A stretch of DNA of 64,000 nucleotides, from positions 124,001-188,000 of the forward strand of contig JAQYUZ010000028.1 of the NCBI GenBank assembly GCA_033819885.1, given 5' to 3'. The translations under genes were made by a program, and so were the position numbers. This document shows positions 1 to 14,984 of the stretch, in pieces (the first letter of the stretch is position 1; every line of letters starts with the position of its first letter). The notes beneath the pieces were generated by a model, which saw nothing but the letters and a program-made list of their open reading frames with translations, did no database searches and was not told where the DNA came from. This stretch comes from Microbotryomycetes sp. JL201. Its lineage: Eukaryota; Basidiomycota; Microbotryomycetes.

Positions 1-405
1 AACTCGGAAGCGCCGTCGTTGGCAGATCACGGATCGGGTGTCGTTCGGGCACAAAAAAAATCCCAGGCGGCGTGGGCGAGCGAGACTGTGGTCAACGTGG
101 CTAGATGGCGAGTTTGGCTGAAGCGTGTGTTTGCACCGAGGCGAGCAAAGGCTGCGTAGAAACGTGATCGAAGGCGAATGCAAAGTGAGCTGCGCGAGAC
201 CGCCGAGTCGTTTCTGATGGTCAAACAGAAATCTTGCGGATGTCGTGCACTCTCAGACAACATTTTTTTGGGCCAAAAATGCTCGATGCATTGCTGTACT
301 GGCCCGAACAATGATATGCCGAAAAGGAATCAGAAAAAAAAAGGATGCCAGAGATAGGGATGCTACAGTTGCGTCAATTTGATGCTTGATATGAATTATG
401 CACAA
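1..405. other. No gene recognised at the left edge
   Basis: This stretch lies downstream of the SLC35F-type transporter. It has open frames on the minus strand, but none shows a recognisable motif, a splice pattern or a convincing start. It is best read as 3' flank and intergenic sequence, possibly including the end of a gene outside the window. Confidence 0.5.
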
Positions 406-1764
406 TTAACTTTCGACTTTGATTGCGCCGAGGCGTTGTCCTCCAGAGCCGCCCCGCTGCTGAAGCTGCGACTTGCCTCTCGCACGGATTTCTAGCGCAC
501 CAGAGTCTTCGGGTCGTGCCACGGAAAAGTAGATGACGAGACCCACCAGAATAAGTACGAATGCGACAAAATACAGCCAGTATGGCTTGTACTTGTAGAG
601 GACCACGCCGAAAAGAAGTCCGTAAAAATCGGACGTGAGAATGCTGATATTGGCGAACGGTGACGATGCAAGCCGGTAGACGATTGGCGCTAAGGTGTAT
701 AGGACCAACATGCCCGAAGTGTAGGCGACCAGCAGTCCAATAACCGGAACAGACCACGGCACGGTAGCAAAGACCTTGCGCTCAGCGGCGGCCGACTGCA
801 CCGCGTTGACGAAGCAACCCCACAGCCCGAGTTGACCCATCACCTCGTACATTGGTCGCTGGCGGACATACATCTCGACGAGGGCGTTTGACAAGCCGTA
901 ACCAGTGGCGCCGGCCAGCATGAGTAGGTCTCCGAGCACCTTGTTCTTGCCTTGTTCGACTTTGTCCGTATGCCAGTCACTGGTTACCAGTAGGCCGAGT
1001 CCGCCGATGCAAACGATGACTCCAAGGATTTGAGACCAGTGGTAACGCGCTCGGACGAGGACGAAGGCAAATATCATGCAGGCCGGAACCGCCCACGCAT
1101 CCAAAAGCATGCAGCTCAGCAAGTCAGAATACGTAAAGGCCTTCAAGACGGCGTAGTTGGCTTCGACGTCCACAAGTGCGAGAAGGATGTACGCAATGGT
1201 TTGCCACGACATAATCATCTCTGCGTAGGCCGAAATTCCATAAGCGTAGATTGTGTACGGCGTGTACACGAGCGCGAGAATGGCGTAAAGAAAAAAAGTT
1301 TGAAATGTTGGCATCGACCATTGTCTGTCGATAAGCTCCGTCGTCGTGACCGAGGTTGATGTGATTGCGAGCGAAAGGAGCTGCCCCAGCAAGAGGCAGA
1401 TTCTGCAACCAATAATCTTGTTCAGCTGACTGGTCCCAATTGATCTGATCTCGACATACATGAACCGCTTAGTGAATATGCCGCCTATCCTGCGCGACAG
1501 CGATTCAACAAACGGCCGCCAGCCCCTCGACCAAATGACGGGGTCAGCACGCCGCCGCGCCCGCCTGTCCCGGCCAAGAAACACGTCCAAGGTGCTTGGA
1601 GGACCAAATGTACCGTCATCAAAAGGTCTGCCGACGTCGTCAAGCTCTGGTGACAGTAATGCGGCGACTCGTTCGTCGGCTGCGCCTCGCTTCTCGTTGA
1701 GCGGTGAAGGTGGCGGGGGCGTGCCATGTACGACGCTCTGCACTGGTGGCTCGTTTGCCCTCAT
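406..1764 (-). CDS. SLC35F1/F2/F6-type solute carrier (DMT superfamily)
   Basis: Multi-pass membrane transporter of the drug/metabolite superfamily, SLC35F1/F2 branch (old DUF914). Diagnostic blocks are LLLGQLLSLAIT, LVDVEANYAVLKAF, LLDAWAVP, GDLLMLAGATGYGLSN and ILTSDFYGLLFG, giving about ten membrane segments after a hydrophilic N-terminus. The ATG at 1764 is chosen; the frame is open further upstream to another ATG at 1941, but that extension looks unlike the family. An intron at 1403-1459 (57 nt, gtatgt...ttgcag) is hidden in the open frame: removing it joins TKRF to ICLLLGQ as in homologues, giving about 433 residues. The substrate is unknown for fungal members. It is divergent from the tRNA-Lys at 2138. 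Confidence 0.85.
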   Translation of the reverse strand: MRANEPPVQSVVHGTPPPPSPLNEKRGAADERVAALLSPELDDVGRPFDDGTFGPPSTLDVFLGRDRRARRRADPVIWSRGWRPFVESLSRRIGGIFTKRFMYVEIRSIGTSQLNKIIGCRICLLLGQLLSLAITSTSVTTTELIDRQWSMPTFQTFFLYAILALVYTPYTIYAYGISAYAEMIMSWQTIAYILLALVDVEANYAVLKAFTYSDLLSCMLLDAWAVPACMIFAFVLVRARYHWSQILGVIVCIGGLGLLVTSDWHTDKVEQGKNKVLGDLLMLAGATGYGLSNALVEMYVRQRPMYEVMGQLGLWGCFVNAVQSAAAERKVFATVPWSVPVIGLLVAYTSGMLVLYTLAPIVYRLASSPFANISILTSDFYGLLFGVVLYKYKPYWLYFVAFVLILVGLVIYFSVARPEDSGALEIRARGKSQLQQRGGSGGQRLGAIKVES

Positions 1765-2137
1765 GCTGAGCGATCGCCGTCGTTGGACCGTCAGCTTGTG
1801 CGACTGGTGTGATGCAAGAGGCCGCGAAAATGCGAGCTCAAAATGACCTTCCGGAAGCAGTAGCCGCAAAAGATATCCCAGATCTAGCCAAACTTGAATG
1901 CACTCTGGGACGCACACCGGCTGCAAAACGTTGTTTGTCATTATCTTCACAATGTAGCCAACACACGTTCACCGAAGAGGTGGTTCGGCTACATCTGGCG
2001 GCCGAGTGAACCTTCTGATGGCAATGCGAAAACCATAGAGAATTCAGCTGGCTTGATACGTGAGAAGGCAGCTCATTTGGCGCAAAAGATGTTGTTTAAG
2101 GAGGATATATACGTTTAATTATTGGGTGCAGCAACGC
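1765..2137. promoter_or_regulatory. Divergent intergenic region, transporter / tRNA-Lys
   Basis: About 370 bases separate the transporter ATG from the tRNA-Lys 5' end. The region should hold the transporter promoter and 5' UTR. The frame on the minus strand stays open into it, but no domain is visible. No specific control element was recognised. Confidence 0.35.
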
Positions 2138-2222
2138 GCCCGGTTAGCTCAGTCGGTAGAGCACCAGACTCTTAGTCTACCAGATTATCTGGTGGTCGTG
2201 GGTTCGAGCCCCACATTGGGCG
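2138..2222 (+). tRNA. tRNA-Lys (CUU) with 12-nt intron
   Basis: It folds as a cloverleaf. The acceptor GCCCGGT pairs with ATTGGGC using two G-U pairs, the anticodon stem CCAGA pairs with TCTGG, and the T arm is GTGGG-TTCGAGC-CCCAC with discriminator G. The anticodon CTT lies at 2171-2173. A 12-nt intron at 2175-2186 sits at the canonical place after position 37. The B box is GGTTCGAGCC. The gene (with intron) is identical to the minus-strand copy at 27456-27540. Confidence 0.96.
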
Positions 2223-2237
2223 TTTCTTTTTGTTTTT
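2223..2237 (+). terminator. Pol III terminator of tRNA-Lys
   Basis: T-rich trailer (TTTCTTTTTGTTTTT) directly after the tRNA. It begins with a 12-mer, CGTTTCTTTTTG at 2221-2232, that recurs downstream of the other two tRNA genes in this window. Confidence 0.85.
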
Positions 2238-2324
2238 GCAAGGTCCTCTCCATCTCGGGACGGAATCTTTTTCTATCGCGTTGCCAGTGAGGACACTGTC
2301 GGTTGCTTTCCCGCACTGTGTAGT

Positions 2325-3109
2325 TTACAAGCCAACCTTTCGTTTTTGATTGGCTAATCTCGCCTCCGCTCACGAGCGAGTCGGCTTTTCCCAAACAAGC
2401 TATCCATTGCAAATGATCATTCGGTCATCGAGACACTTACGCTTTCTTCCCAAAATTGTAAATCTCGACGAGGAAAGGTTGCATCATCTCGGCTTTGGCC
2501 TTGCCGAGCTTGCAGATCTTTGCGTCTTTCAGCATGATCGCTAGTCGGAGGTCATGCTTGCTTGCGTACTGGTGCAGAAGGAGCCCGGTTAAGATCTGGT
2601 CTGCGCCTACTTGGACACCTTGACTGACGCGCGTCACGACGCTTGCGCTCTGGCCCCGGCGCATCGCATCAAGGTACTCGGTGATGGAGATGTGAACCAT
2701 ACGCAGGAGTTTTTTGCATTGCGTCACCGAATCTGGTACATTGTGAGGCCTGCAGACGTCTTGTGTCTCGCAATGAGCGAATCGGCACCGCATTTACGTT
2801 CGCCGCCATCTTCAGGAGCCCCGCTCACTCACTGAACTGCATCAATAGCGCCTGATAGAACAGCACTCGATGCTGGGAGCCAGCCTGGACAAATTGCTGC
2901 ATGTCTCGGACATAATATTGTGCGACAGAGTCAGCGTAGGCGCTGTTCGACTCGCGCGTGTGGTCCGACCAAGCGCGCTCGCTTTGTGTAGCGGGAGTAA
3001 AAAGCGAGACTGTGCCGTCGCTCGAGTCGAGGTTGAGACGGGCAAGTGCTTCTGCGGTGAGATCGACAGACGTATCCCGGGTGGCCTGTTGTCTGTTACG
3101 TCGCGGCAT
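2325..3109 (-). CDS. Unrecognised small helical protein (hypothetical)
   Basis: I do not recognise the family. Two open blocks look like exons of one gene. Exon 1 starts at the ATG at 3109 (MPRRNRQQ...) and ends near 2832 at overlapping donors in gtgagtgagc. Exon 2 begins after ctgcag near 2756 and runs to about 2440, ending at a gtaagt donor. A short third exon ending at a TAA at 2325-2327 is the most likely finish. The protein is mainly helical and polar, with no signal peptide or membrane segment. The middle block includes ITEYLDAMRRGQ and LLHQYASKHDLRLAIMLKD. The ends and splice sites are inferred. Confidence 0.5.
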
Positions 3110-3604
3110 TTTGAACCGAGAGAAGACAAGCTCTGAATTCTGAAAGGCTAGACTAGCGGAGCGGACTGGGACACGGATCACAGCCTGAAGGTATTCACAA
3201 AAGGTATACGAATTCAATTATTTGGCACTCAATACGGGTTCCACAAACTTGAAACTGATTTCATGCCGTCGGCCTTCCCGTTCGGGCTTGCGATGCCGCC
3301 CGAACGGCCTTCGAGTTTTGGACTCGTGCCGCTGCCTCTGGGTGCCCATCGTGTGCCACCGTTTCGACCATCATGCCGTCTACTCGTCAGTCATGCAGAA
3401 GTTGTCTTAAAATTGTAGCCGCTGACAGTTTCTGCTTGCATGCCTCATCCGCGTTCCATTTGCTATTTGCCGGCATCTCAAATTCGCTCGTCTGCTGCTC
3501 AACTACTCGCCTGCTCGCGCTCTTCAACTGCTGCCGAACTGTTGGCATTGCTCAACACTGGATTGTGTCTGTGGGAATTCACGTCACATCGTCGTTCGGT
3601 GGAA
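3110..3604. promoter_or_regulatory. Divergent intergenic region upstream of eL33
   Basis: About 495 bases between the unrecognised minus-strand gene and the ribosomal protein gene. It should contain the eL33 promoter and 5' UTR. Open frames here carry no motif. No TATA or ribosomal-protein element was identified with confidence. Confidence 0.35.
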
Positions 3605-4365
3605 ATGGCCGGCCCGAAAAATCCCGTTCGTCGCGCTCTCGCTGGTCGAATACACGCTGTACATGCCATGTCTCCGGTCGTGGGAACAGGATTGTACGCC
3701 AAGGGCAGGATCACGGGCCAGCAGCGCGGCAAGCGCAATGTCCGCACCAACACCAACTTGATCCAGATCGAGGGCGTCGCCAACAAGGAGGAGGCTCAAT
3801 TCTACCTCGGCAAGGTGAGCTAGGGCGACAGATTTGCAGATATGTGGATCGATTGGAATGTTGGTGGACGGCGCAGCCTCTTGCGGTAGACTGCAGGCTG
3901 GGTTGCCGTTCAGTCTTGGGCTTACGCCCTGTATGCTTATCCATGACGCACGACAACTTCATGGATCCGGTCCTTCGCTCCCAGACCACACCTCAGACAG
4001 CAATACTTGCAACAGGCCGCTGACTCGCCGATCTGTCTCCGCAGCGCATTGCATACGTCTACACTGCTCAACGCGCCATCGACGGCTCCAAGGTCAGGAT
4101 CATCTGGGGCAAGGTTACCCGATCACATGGCAACGGCGGAATGGTCAGGGCACAATTCAGGAAGAATCTTCCGCCGGTCTCATTCGGCCACTCCGTCCGC
4201 GTCGTGAGTTTGGCATCAGTGCTTGAGCGAACTCTCCGCTGACAGTTCATGCCTGCTTGTGCGCATCGTCGCCATTTTGCAGATGCTTTACCCTTCCAAC
4301 AGTGAGTAGAATCGCCCCTTCTCGTGCGTTTGAACCCCACTGATAATGTTCCCCTCACAGTCTAA
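3605..4365 (+). CDS. RPL33: 60S ribosomal protein eL33 (L35Ae/L33)
   Basis: Structural protein of the large cytosolic ribosomal subunit. Blocks [37 protein letters not shown] and SVRVMLYPSNI are typical of eL33. Five coding exons fit: 3605-3629, 3690-3814, 4045-4203, 4283-4301 and 4361-4365, encoding about 110 residues, the usual family length. The first intron (3630-3689, 60 nt) is stop-free and a multiple of three; splicing it gives PVRLYAKGR, matching the conserved RLYxKG start, while retention would add 20 unrelated residues. The last exon supplies only two bases of the final Ile codon plus TAA. Introns near the start are common in fungal ribosomal protein genes. Confidence 0.93.
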
Positions 4366-4600
4366 ATGCATGATGAGTTCATGTGATTTGACGGGGTCTT
4401 GACTGCCTTTCCCTTCATACCGCGACTGCCCTCTGTGTGGTCCGCCTGTACAAGATTACCTGTTTTGCAACTCGGTCACGACTTGAGGAAGAATTGGCGC
4501 GCGTGTGCAGCGAGAGAGAATGGGACTGAGGCAATAACACGACATGACAATCCTCTGCACAATACAACACACCCACACCCAGTACGGCAGCGGCAATCTC

Positions 4601-6884
4601 TTAGACATTCCCTGAATCTTCGTCTTCGCTTGCGATACTAACGTATCGAGCAGCGCTTTCGGCGCCTTCGCTAATCTGTGACTGTCCGACAATTTGCTCA
4701 AACAAAGCTCGCGTCTCGTCGAGTCCGAGTCCTTTTGTTTCTGTGGGCCCACGCCAGGTGAATTGAGAAAGTGAAAATCAAACCGACGCTTAAGGCTTAC
4801 CTGGCAGCAACTTGAATGTGAACACGATCGCCGCCGCTATTACAAATGTGAACAGCAGGAATGTTCCACCAACAGACAATACTTGTCGGCGGGATCGATG
4901 AGCTTCTGGATCCGTGCAGCAGTGAGAAGGCAACTCACATCGAGTAAGATGCAGGTATGTCGCTGCAACGATCAAGTTGGCAGTCCACTGTACAAGTACG
5001 ATGTGATCGGGGCTCGACTTGATCGAGTCCTGAGTTTGACTCACGTTCGTTGCTGTTGCGAGTGAAGTACCGGTGGCGCGCAATTCTTGCGTAAAGACCT
5101 GCCATCAATGTCGTTTTCAGTGAGCCAAATTCCGGGTTTCGGGCTCAAATACACTCACCTCGCTCTGCAGGACCCAGGGCACGTTGCCCAACCCTAAAGC
5201 ACTACAAAGATTCGTCAGTCAAGACAATTACGTCGCAAATGTTATTTGAGACTTACTATGAAGAGCAGAATATGACCATGCCAAGGAGCGCAACGAAAGC
5301 CGCCGCGCTGGGTCCTCCCGGGAGCGCTTTGCCATCCTTTGGTGGCGCCGGAATAAAGAAGAAAGAGATTGCGAGGATGATCATGCCGGTGAGCATGCCT
5401 GCAAGCGTTCTCAGGAGAAGGGGTCGTCGTCCGAGCTTATCGATAAGTTTGAGGGCAATGATCGTACAGACGCTGCACGAACACCTAGTCAGCCTAGAGT
5501 TGCCGGCACAAGCATGCTGGTTTACGGACAAATTCGATACCGCTACCACCATGGCGAAAGCCGCCGGGTTCGTAAAGTGCGCCAGCTGTAGAACTCTTGC
5601 AGAATAGTACATGAGCCCATTGAACCCGGTGGCCTGTTGAAAAAATTGCAGACCGCAGGCGAGGATGACAGCTCTGCGGCTGGCACGATCACGCCAGATC
5701 TTACTCATTAAACCTTCTTTGACATCCTTCAGGCTTCCAACGTGTCCAAGTCCAAGCAGTCCTTCGTGCTCTGCGGCGGCAGTTTCTGCTTGGATCCTGT
5801 CAATCTTGGCTTGAATAGCGTCACTACTCAGCGTCGGATGAATCATCTTGAGTGTCTCTCTCGCTGGGCCAGTCCAGCCACGAGACAAATGGAAGCGAGG
5901 TGATTCGGGCAGCGAGCTGATAGCCATCAATAGCTGAACGACAGCTGGCACAGCTCCAGCTCCAAACATGTACCGCCAGCCGTGTGAGGTTGAGAAAAAG
6001 CAAGCGTCGACGACGTATGCCAACACTTGACCGCCGGTGATGAGGACAACAAGGCTAGCGACGATCCTACCTCGAAACTTTGCAGGCGAAAGCTCGGCCA
6101 GGTAGATTGGCAACACGGACGAAGAGAGACCGACTCCGATACCGACGAGGATGCGTCCAAGGATAACTTCTTTGTACACTTGTGCAGCCGCCTGTTCAAG
6201 CGCTGATTGCAGCACAAGCCACGATCAGTTTGCCCGATGTATCGAATTGACGAATTTTCGAGCACTCACCCCCCAGGACGAACAAGACGGCAGCGGCAAG
6301 AATGACTGGCCTCCTTCCGAATCTGTCTGCGCCCTTTGCGGCCACCAGCGACCCGGCAAAAGCGCCGACGAGTGCGCTCGACACGAGCCACGACTCCTGC
6401 ATGGCCGACAAGGGTCTCCCTGGGTTGTCATCGCCGCTGAGATCCGAGCCGATGACGAGCAAGGCCCCACTGACTACACCTGCAAAGACCGTGCGGTCAG
6501 GAGCATCTGGCAACCGTGGAGCGCTGACGGTGGCGAGAACGATACCTGTGTCGAACCCGCTGCACATCTCTTGATGGTCAGAATGGCGGACGAGGCTGCA
6601 TGAATATGTCAAGAAACTCACAACATTAAACCTGCTTAGCCCAGCCCAGTTAGCTCATGGCACGATGGCGTATTGCAGCAGCGCGACTGACCTCCGAGGC
6701 CTGCGACGACAGCGATTCTGACGAGGGCAGGCGTCACAACAGACTCATTTTCGTCACTCGTGCTATCTCGTGCAGTCCACAGTACTGTGTGTCTGTCGCT
6801 GAGCTCGGCTGTCGCGTCGTCAATGTTCGGCGATGGCTGATCACGTGCAGCTGCAGCACTCGAGACACTTTGGGGCTTAAACAT
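4601..6884 (-). CDS. MFS sugar/inositol transporter
   Basis: Twelve-segment sugar porter of the major facilitator superfamily, closest in feel to fungal H+/myo-inositol and polyol transporters. Motifs in order are GGLMFGFDTG, DRFGRRP, GRILVGIGVGLSS, PESPRFHLSRG, GLQFFQQATGFN, DKLGRRPLLL, ATATNW and PETKGLGLDETRALFE near the C-terminus, which ends SGNV before a TAA at 4601. The start is the ATG at 6884; the frame upstream of it lacks an ATG. At least eight introns are needed. One exon is only 10 nt (6622-6631) and completes the conserved GGLxFGxDTG block. An intron near 5480-5540 seems to use a gtccgt donor. Substrate specificity cannot be read from sequence alone. Confidence 0.88.
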
Positions 6885-7111
6885 CGCCACAAACGGCGAG
6901 ATCAGGCGCTGTATGATGGGCGCGTGGTCGATGACTACCAGTTCTGCATATTGAGGCCCGAGCGCGTTGTGCGGGGCAACGTCAAGCCGCAATCGTGCTT
7001 TCTGATAGGAACGTAATCCTTTCTAGTTTCTTTTTGAGATGATGACAAGGCAACACAATGTGTAGTCTACAAACGAGATGATGACTTTTGGCCGGTGGCG
7101 GCCGCATCATC

Positions 7112-8952
7112 CTAAGGCGCCTCGACGAATGCCCGGTACGCCGTCACTCTGCCACCGCGAGCCACCAGAGCTGCGTCGACGCCAGCACCGATGAAGAACA
7201 CTTGACCTTCACGCTCGATCGCAAACTTGCCGTCGTCAGACTCGAGCTCGACCTTGCTCTTGCCACCGTCCAGGTTGGTGACGATCAAGATGCTCGGACC
7301 GTCGATCGCGCCGTACTGCTCGCGTTGTCCATCCTCAAGGTTGGTCAATAGCACCGAGAACTCCTCGATCGGCGGATCATACAGCGTCGTGTACTTTGTC
7401 GAGCGGAACCCGGCGGGGTCAAGCAGTTGCTCGGACGGAGGTGCGAACGTGTACGTCAGCATCGACGTGAGCGTTGGCACATCGCGCAGTTTAGGCGTCA
7501 GTCCCGCACGAACAACATTGTCGGATGTGGCCATGCATTCCATAATGTCTGCGGGGTCAATCTGTCAGCGGCCGACACGACACGGCGTTCGCGTCTCGGT
7601 CTCGGTGGCACACACCTCCGTCAAGATAAGCATGCGGCTCGTTAGCCTTGAGGAAGACAGCTTCGCCGGGCTTGAGGTGGACGATATTGAGCACAAAGGT
7701 GCAAAAGATGCCAATGTCGCCTGCGAAATCGCCATTGAGCGTGGCGACGAGATCGCGCTCCTCTTGGTGCTCGCCCGAGCCCTTGGCAAATCGTTCGACT
7801 AGCTTGGCGACTTGCTCTTTTGTCTCCTGCTCATCGGCTTTCATGAGAGCGGTAAACATTTCTTTCAGGCCGTCCTTAGTCTCTTGCTCGGACACAGATG
7901 AAGCAGTGGCGCCAAACTTTTGTTTGAACGATTCTGCAGCAGGGCCGAGAATGGCTGCAAACTCTGGCACAGACTCGATGAAAGAAGCAATCTCTTTTGG
8001 AGGACGGAAACCGCAGAAGCCAGAGAATGGCGTCAGAGCCACGGCCATTTCGGGCTGTCGGCAAGTTCGTCAGAAGGCCGCCAAGCTGCGTATGCGAGCG
8101 CAGACTGACTTTGTGGTTGGGATCTGTCGGGACGAGAACAGTCAGCTCAGCAGAAAAAGTGCTGCCCGTTCTGATGCTTGCCTTTGTAGACGTCTGGCTT
8201 TTCCTTGTGCAGCCTTTGGGCGAGCTGCTTGTCAGGATGCGCCTGGATGGACAGAGCTTTGCGAATAGCCAAGACCTGTGCAGAGCAGTTGCGTGTGAGA
8301 TGGATGGTCTTTTGGGGATCATCCGTATTGTCTGACCTTGAACAAGAATGGCAAATCCTCTCCAAAGTGCTTGCGCACGTTGTCGCCCAGCAATTCTGGA
8401 TGCGCTTCGATGTAGTCTTTGAGCGACTCGCCTGATTCGAGAATCTTGCTCGGGCATGAAGGATGTGTACCCATCCACAGCTGTTTCAAATTGAACAAGG
8501 CATCCACGTGTGAGCTGTGTGTGCGGTAGAGGCCATTGCGTTTCCGCGCGTGCATGCTCACTTCGGCGTAAGGCTTTTCGTTGTCGCATTTAAAGTCGGG
8601 CAGCGCCTTTGCAAAGTGGGACACTTTGGAGCCGTCCTGCGCATCGTGTCGGTTGGTAAAGTGGTACAGCCAGGTTGAGCGACAGGAGCGCGAGAGAGTG
8701 GCCGTGTCAGCGCGGATCGGTCTACAGCCAGACCCAAGGCCGTCACTGACCTTTGCTAGTTTACCCCAGTCATAGCATTGCGCGCCGCATCCCTGTAGAC
8801 GGGAAGCAGATTCACGCGACGCGAGCGCGAGCGTCGAGGCGCGACGCGTTTCCACACAATCAAAGGCAGCAGAGCACAGCTCAGTCAGCACTCTCAATCG
8901 ATCAACAACTCTCGTGGCGACCACGGACAAGCTCAAATACGGAAGACACCAT
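7112..8952 (-). CDS. PMI40: Mannose-6-phosphate isomerase (type I PMI)
   Basis: Zinc enzyme interconverting fructose-6-phosphate and mannose-6-phosphate, the entry to GDP-mannose for glycosylation and cell-wall mannan. Visible blocks are CYDWGKLAK, KPYAE-LWMGTHPS (split by an intron), LSIQAHPDKQLAQ, EMAVALTPFSGFCGF, FLKANEPHAYLDG and CMATSDNVVRAGLTPK, in family order. The start at 8952 gives a first coding exon of 24 nt (MVSSVFEL) followed by a long intron to GCGAQCYDWGK. About seven exons are used. The C-terminus ends VTAYRAFVEAP. Cytosolic; nothing unusual in the active-site blocks. Confidence 0.93.
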
Positions 8953-9130
8953 CTTGTCGGAGCAGAGAGCAAGTTGGCGCAGCAGAACGAATCGGACTTT
9001 CGGATTCTCGCTTAGTTTGTCGAACACTGCTTTGGTATCAATGCAACATGCGAAAGGCTAAACTAGTAGTGAAGAGAAATGTTTACTTTTCACGATACAT
9101 CCACGATCGAGTCGGGGAATTTTTTTGAGT

Positions 9131-9688
9131 TTATGCCTTGCCTTTGCGCTTCAACTCTTCCTGCTCCTCGAGCATCAGCTGCTCGTCAATCTTTGCGCCC
9201 TTTGAAGGCTCGTTGCCATGCTTGCGGGCGGCCTCTGTCGGCAAATCTTGCTCAAGCGGGTCGTTTGCCTTGCGGTCGGCCTTCTTCTCCTCCTTTGCCT
9301 TTTCGCTCTCGTGAGCGAGCTTGTTAGCCAGCGAACGCTCATCCTTCGAGTCGAGGTTCTGGTGCGACTGCTCCTTGCCCTCCTCGTATCGCTCGGCCTG
9401 AGGCTCGTGGTGCTGCTTCTGGTCTCCGTCGGACAAATGGGCTTCGGCGCTGTAAACGGATCAGACCACGGCAGATTTGTCAGCATCCAGTCCCTTCTTT
9501 ACACAATGACGAGTGTCCTGGCTGTACAGAGCCGGGCCTGGTGCAGTCACGCGAATGGCGGTAGGCATTGACGAGCGATGACGTCGTGCGAGCGATCGCA
9601 TGCGCTCAAGCAAGCGTGTGATACAAGTGCGACTGCACCAACCGACATGGTCACCGGCATGGAGGACTTACTGCGAGATCGATGACAT
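9131..9688 (-). CDS. Small hydrophilic fungal protein with HGNEPSKGAKID motif
   Basis: Two exons: 9672-9688 (17 nt, MSSIS plus part of a codon) and 9131-9449, with a long intron of 222 nt between them. The product is about 111 residues, very rich in Lys, Glu, Asp, Gln and Ala, with no hydrophobic core, so probably disordered or a long helix. The C-terminal block HGNEPSKGAKIDEQ followed by an EEQEELKRKGK end resembles a motif I recall from small uncharacterised fungal proteins; that is memory, not a search. No function can be assigned. It lies between PMI and the ABC transporter on the same strand. Confidence 0.7.
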
Positions 9689-9886
9689 GATGGCAAAGGT
9701 TGGTTTCGGAGGGCGAATGAGTGGGTGAGGAAAGAAAAGTGCGCCTGACGTCGGTTACACTGCCAGAGGGCGCTCGCGCCACGTCACTGTCAAACATCCG
9801 GGGCGCCGGCCATATGCGAAAAGCATGCATACAACATGAGAATGCCAGATCATGGTACGAGCTACAGTCTTGACGTGTTCGTCATT

Positions 9887-14853
<4,967 letters not shown>

Positions 14854-14984
14854 GGCTTGTCATGCCAACTTCAGGAAACGTGTCGAGCACGTCTCGTGCT
14901 GGGGGGCGAAACAACTTGGATTTCGCAGCGCATTAAACCGCGAGGTCTTTGGCGCAAGTCCGCCGCTACGTCCGGCTTGCTTGC

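Noticed and set aside
27-311. 94-codon minus-strand open frame at the left edge
   Set aside because: No recognisable domain or splice context; cannot be supported.
1765-1941. Extending the SLC35F protein to the upstream ATG at 1941
   Set aside because: The added residues have no match to the family and no presequence character; ATG 1764 precedes the usual hydrophilic N-terminus.
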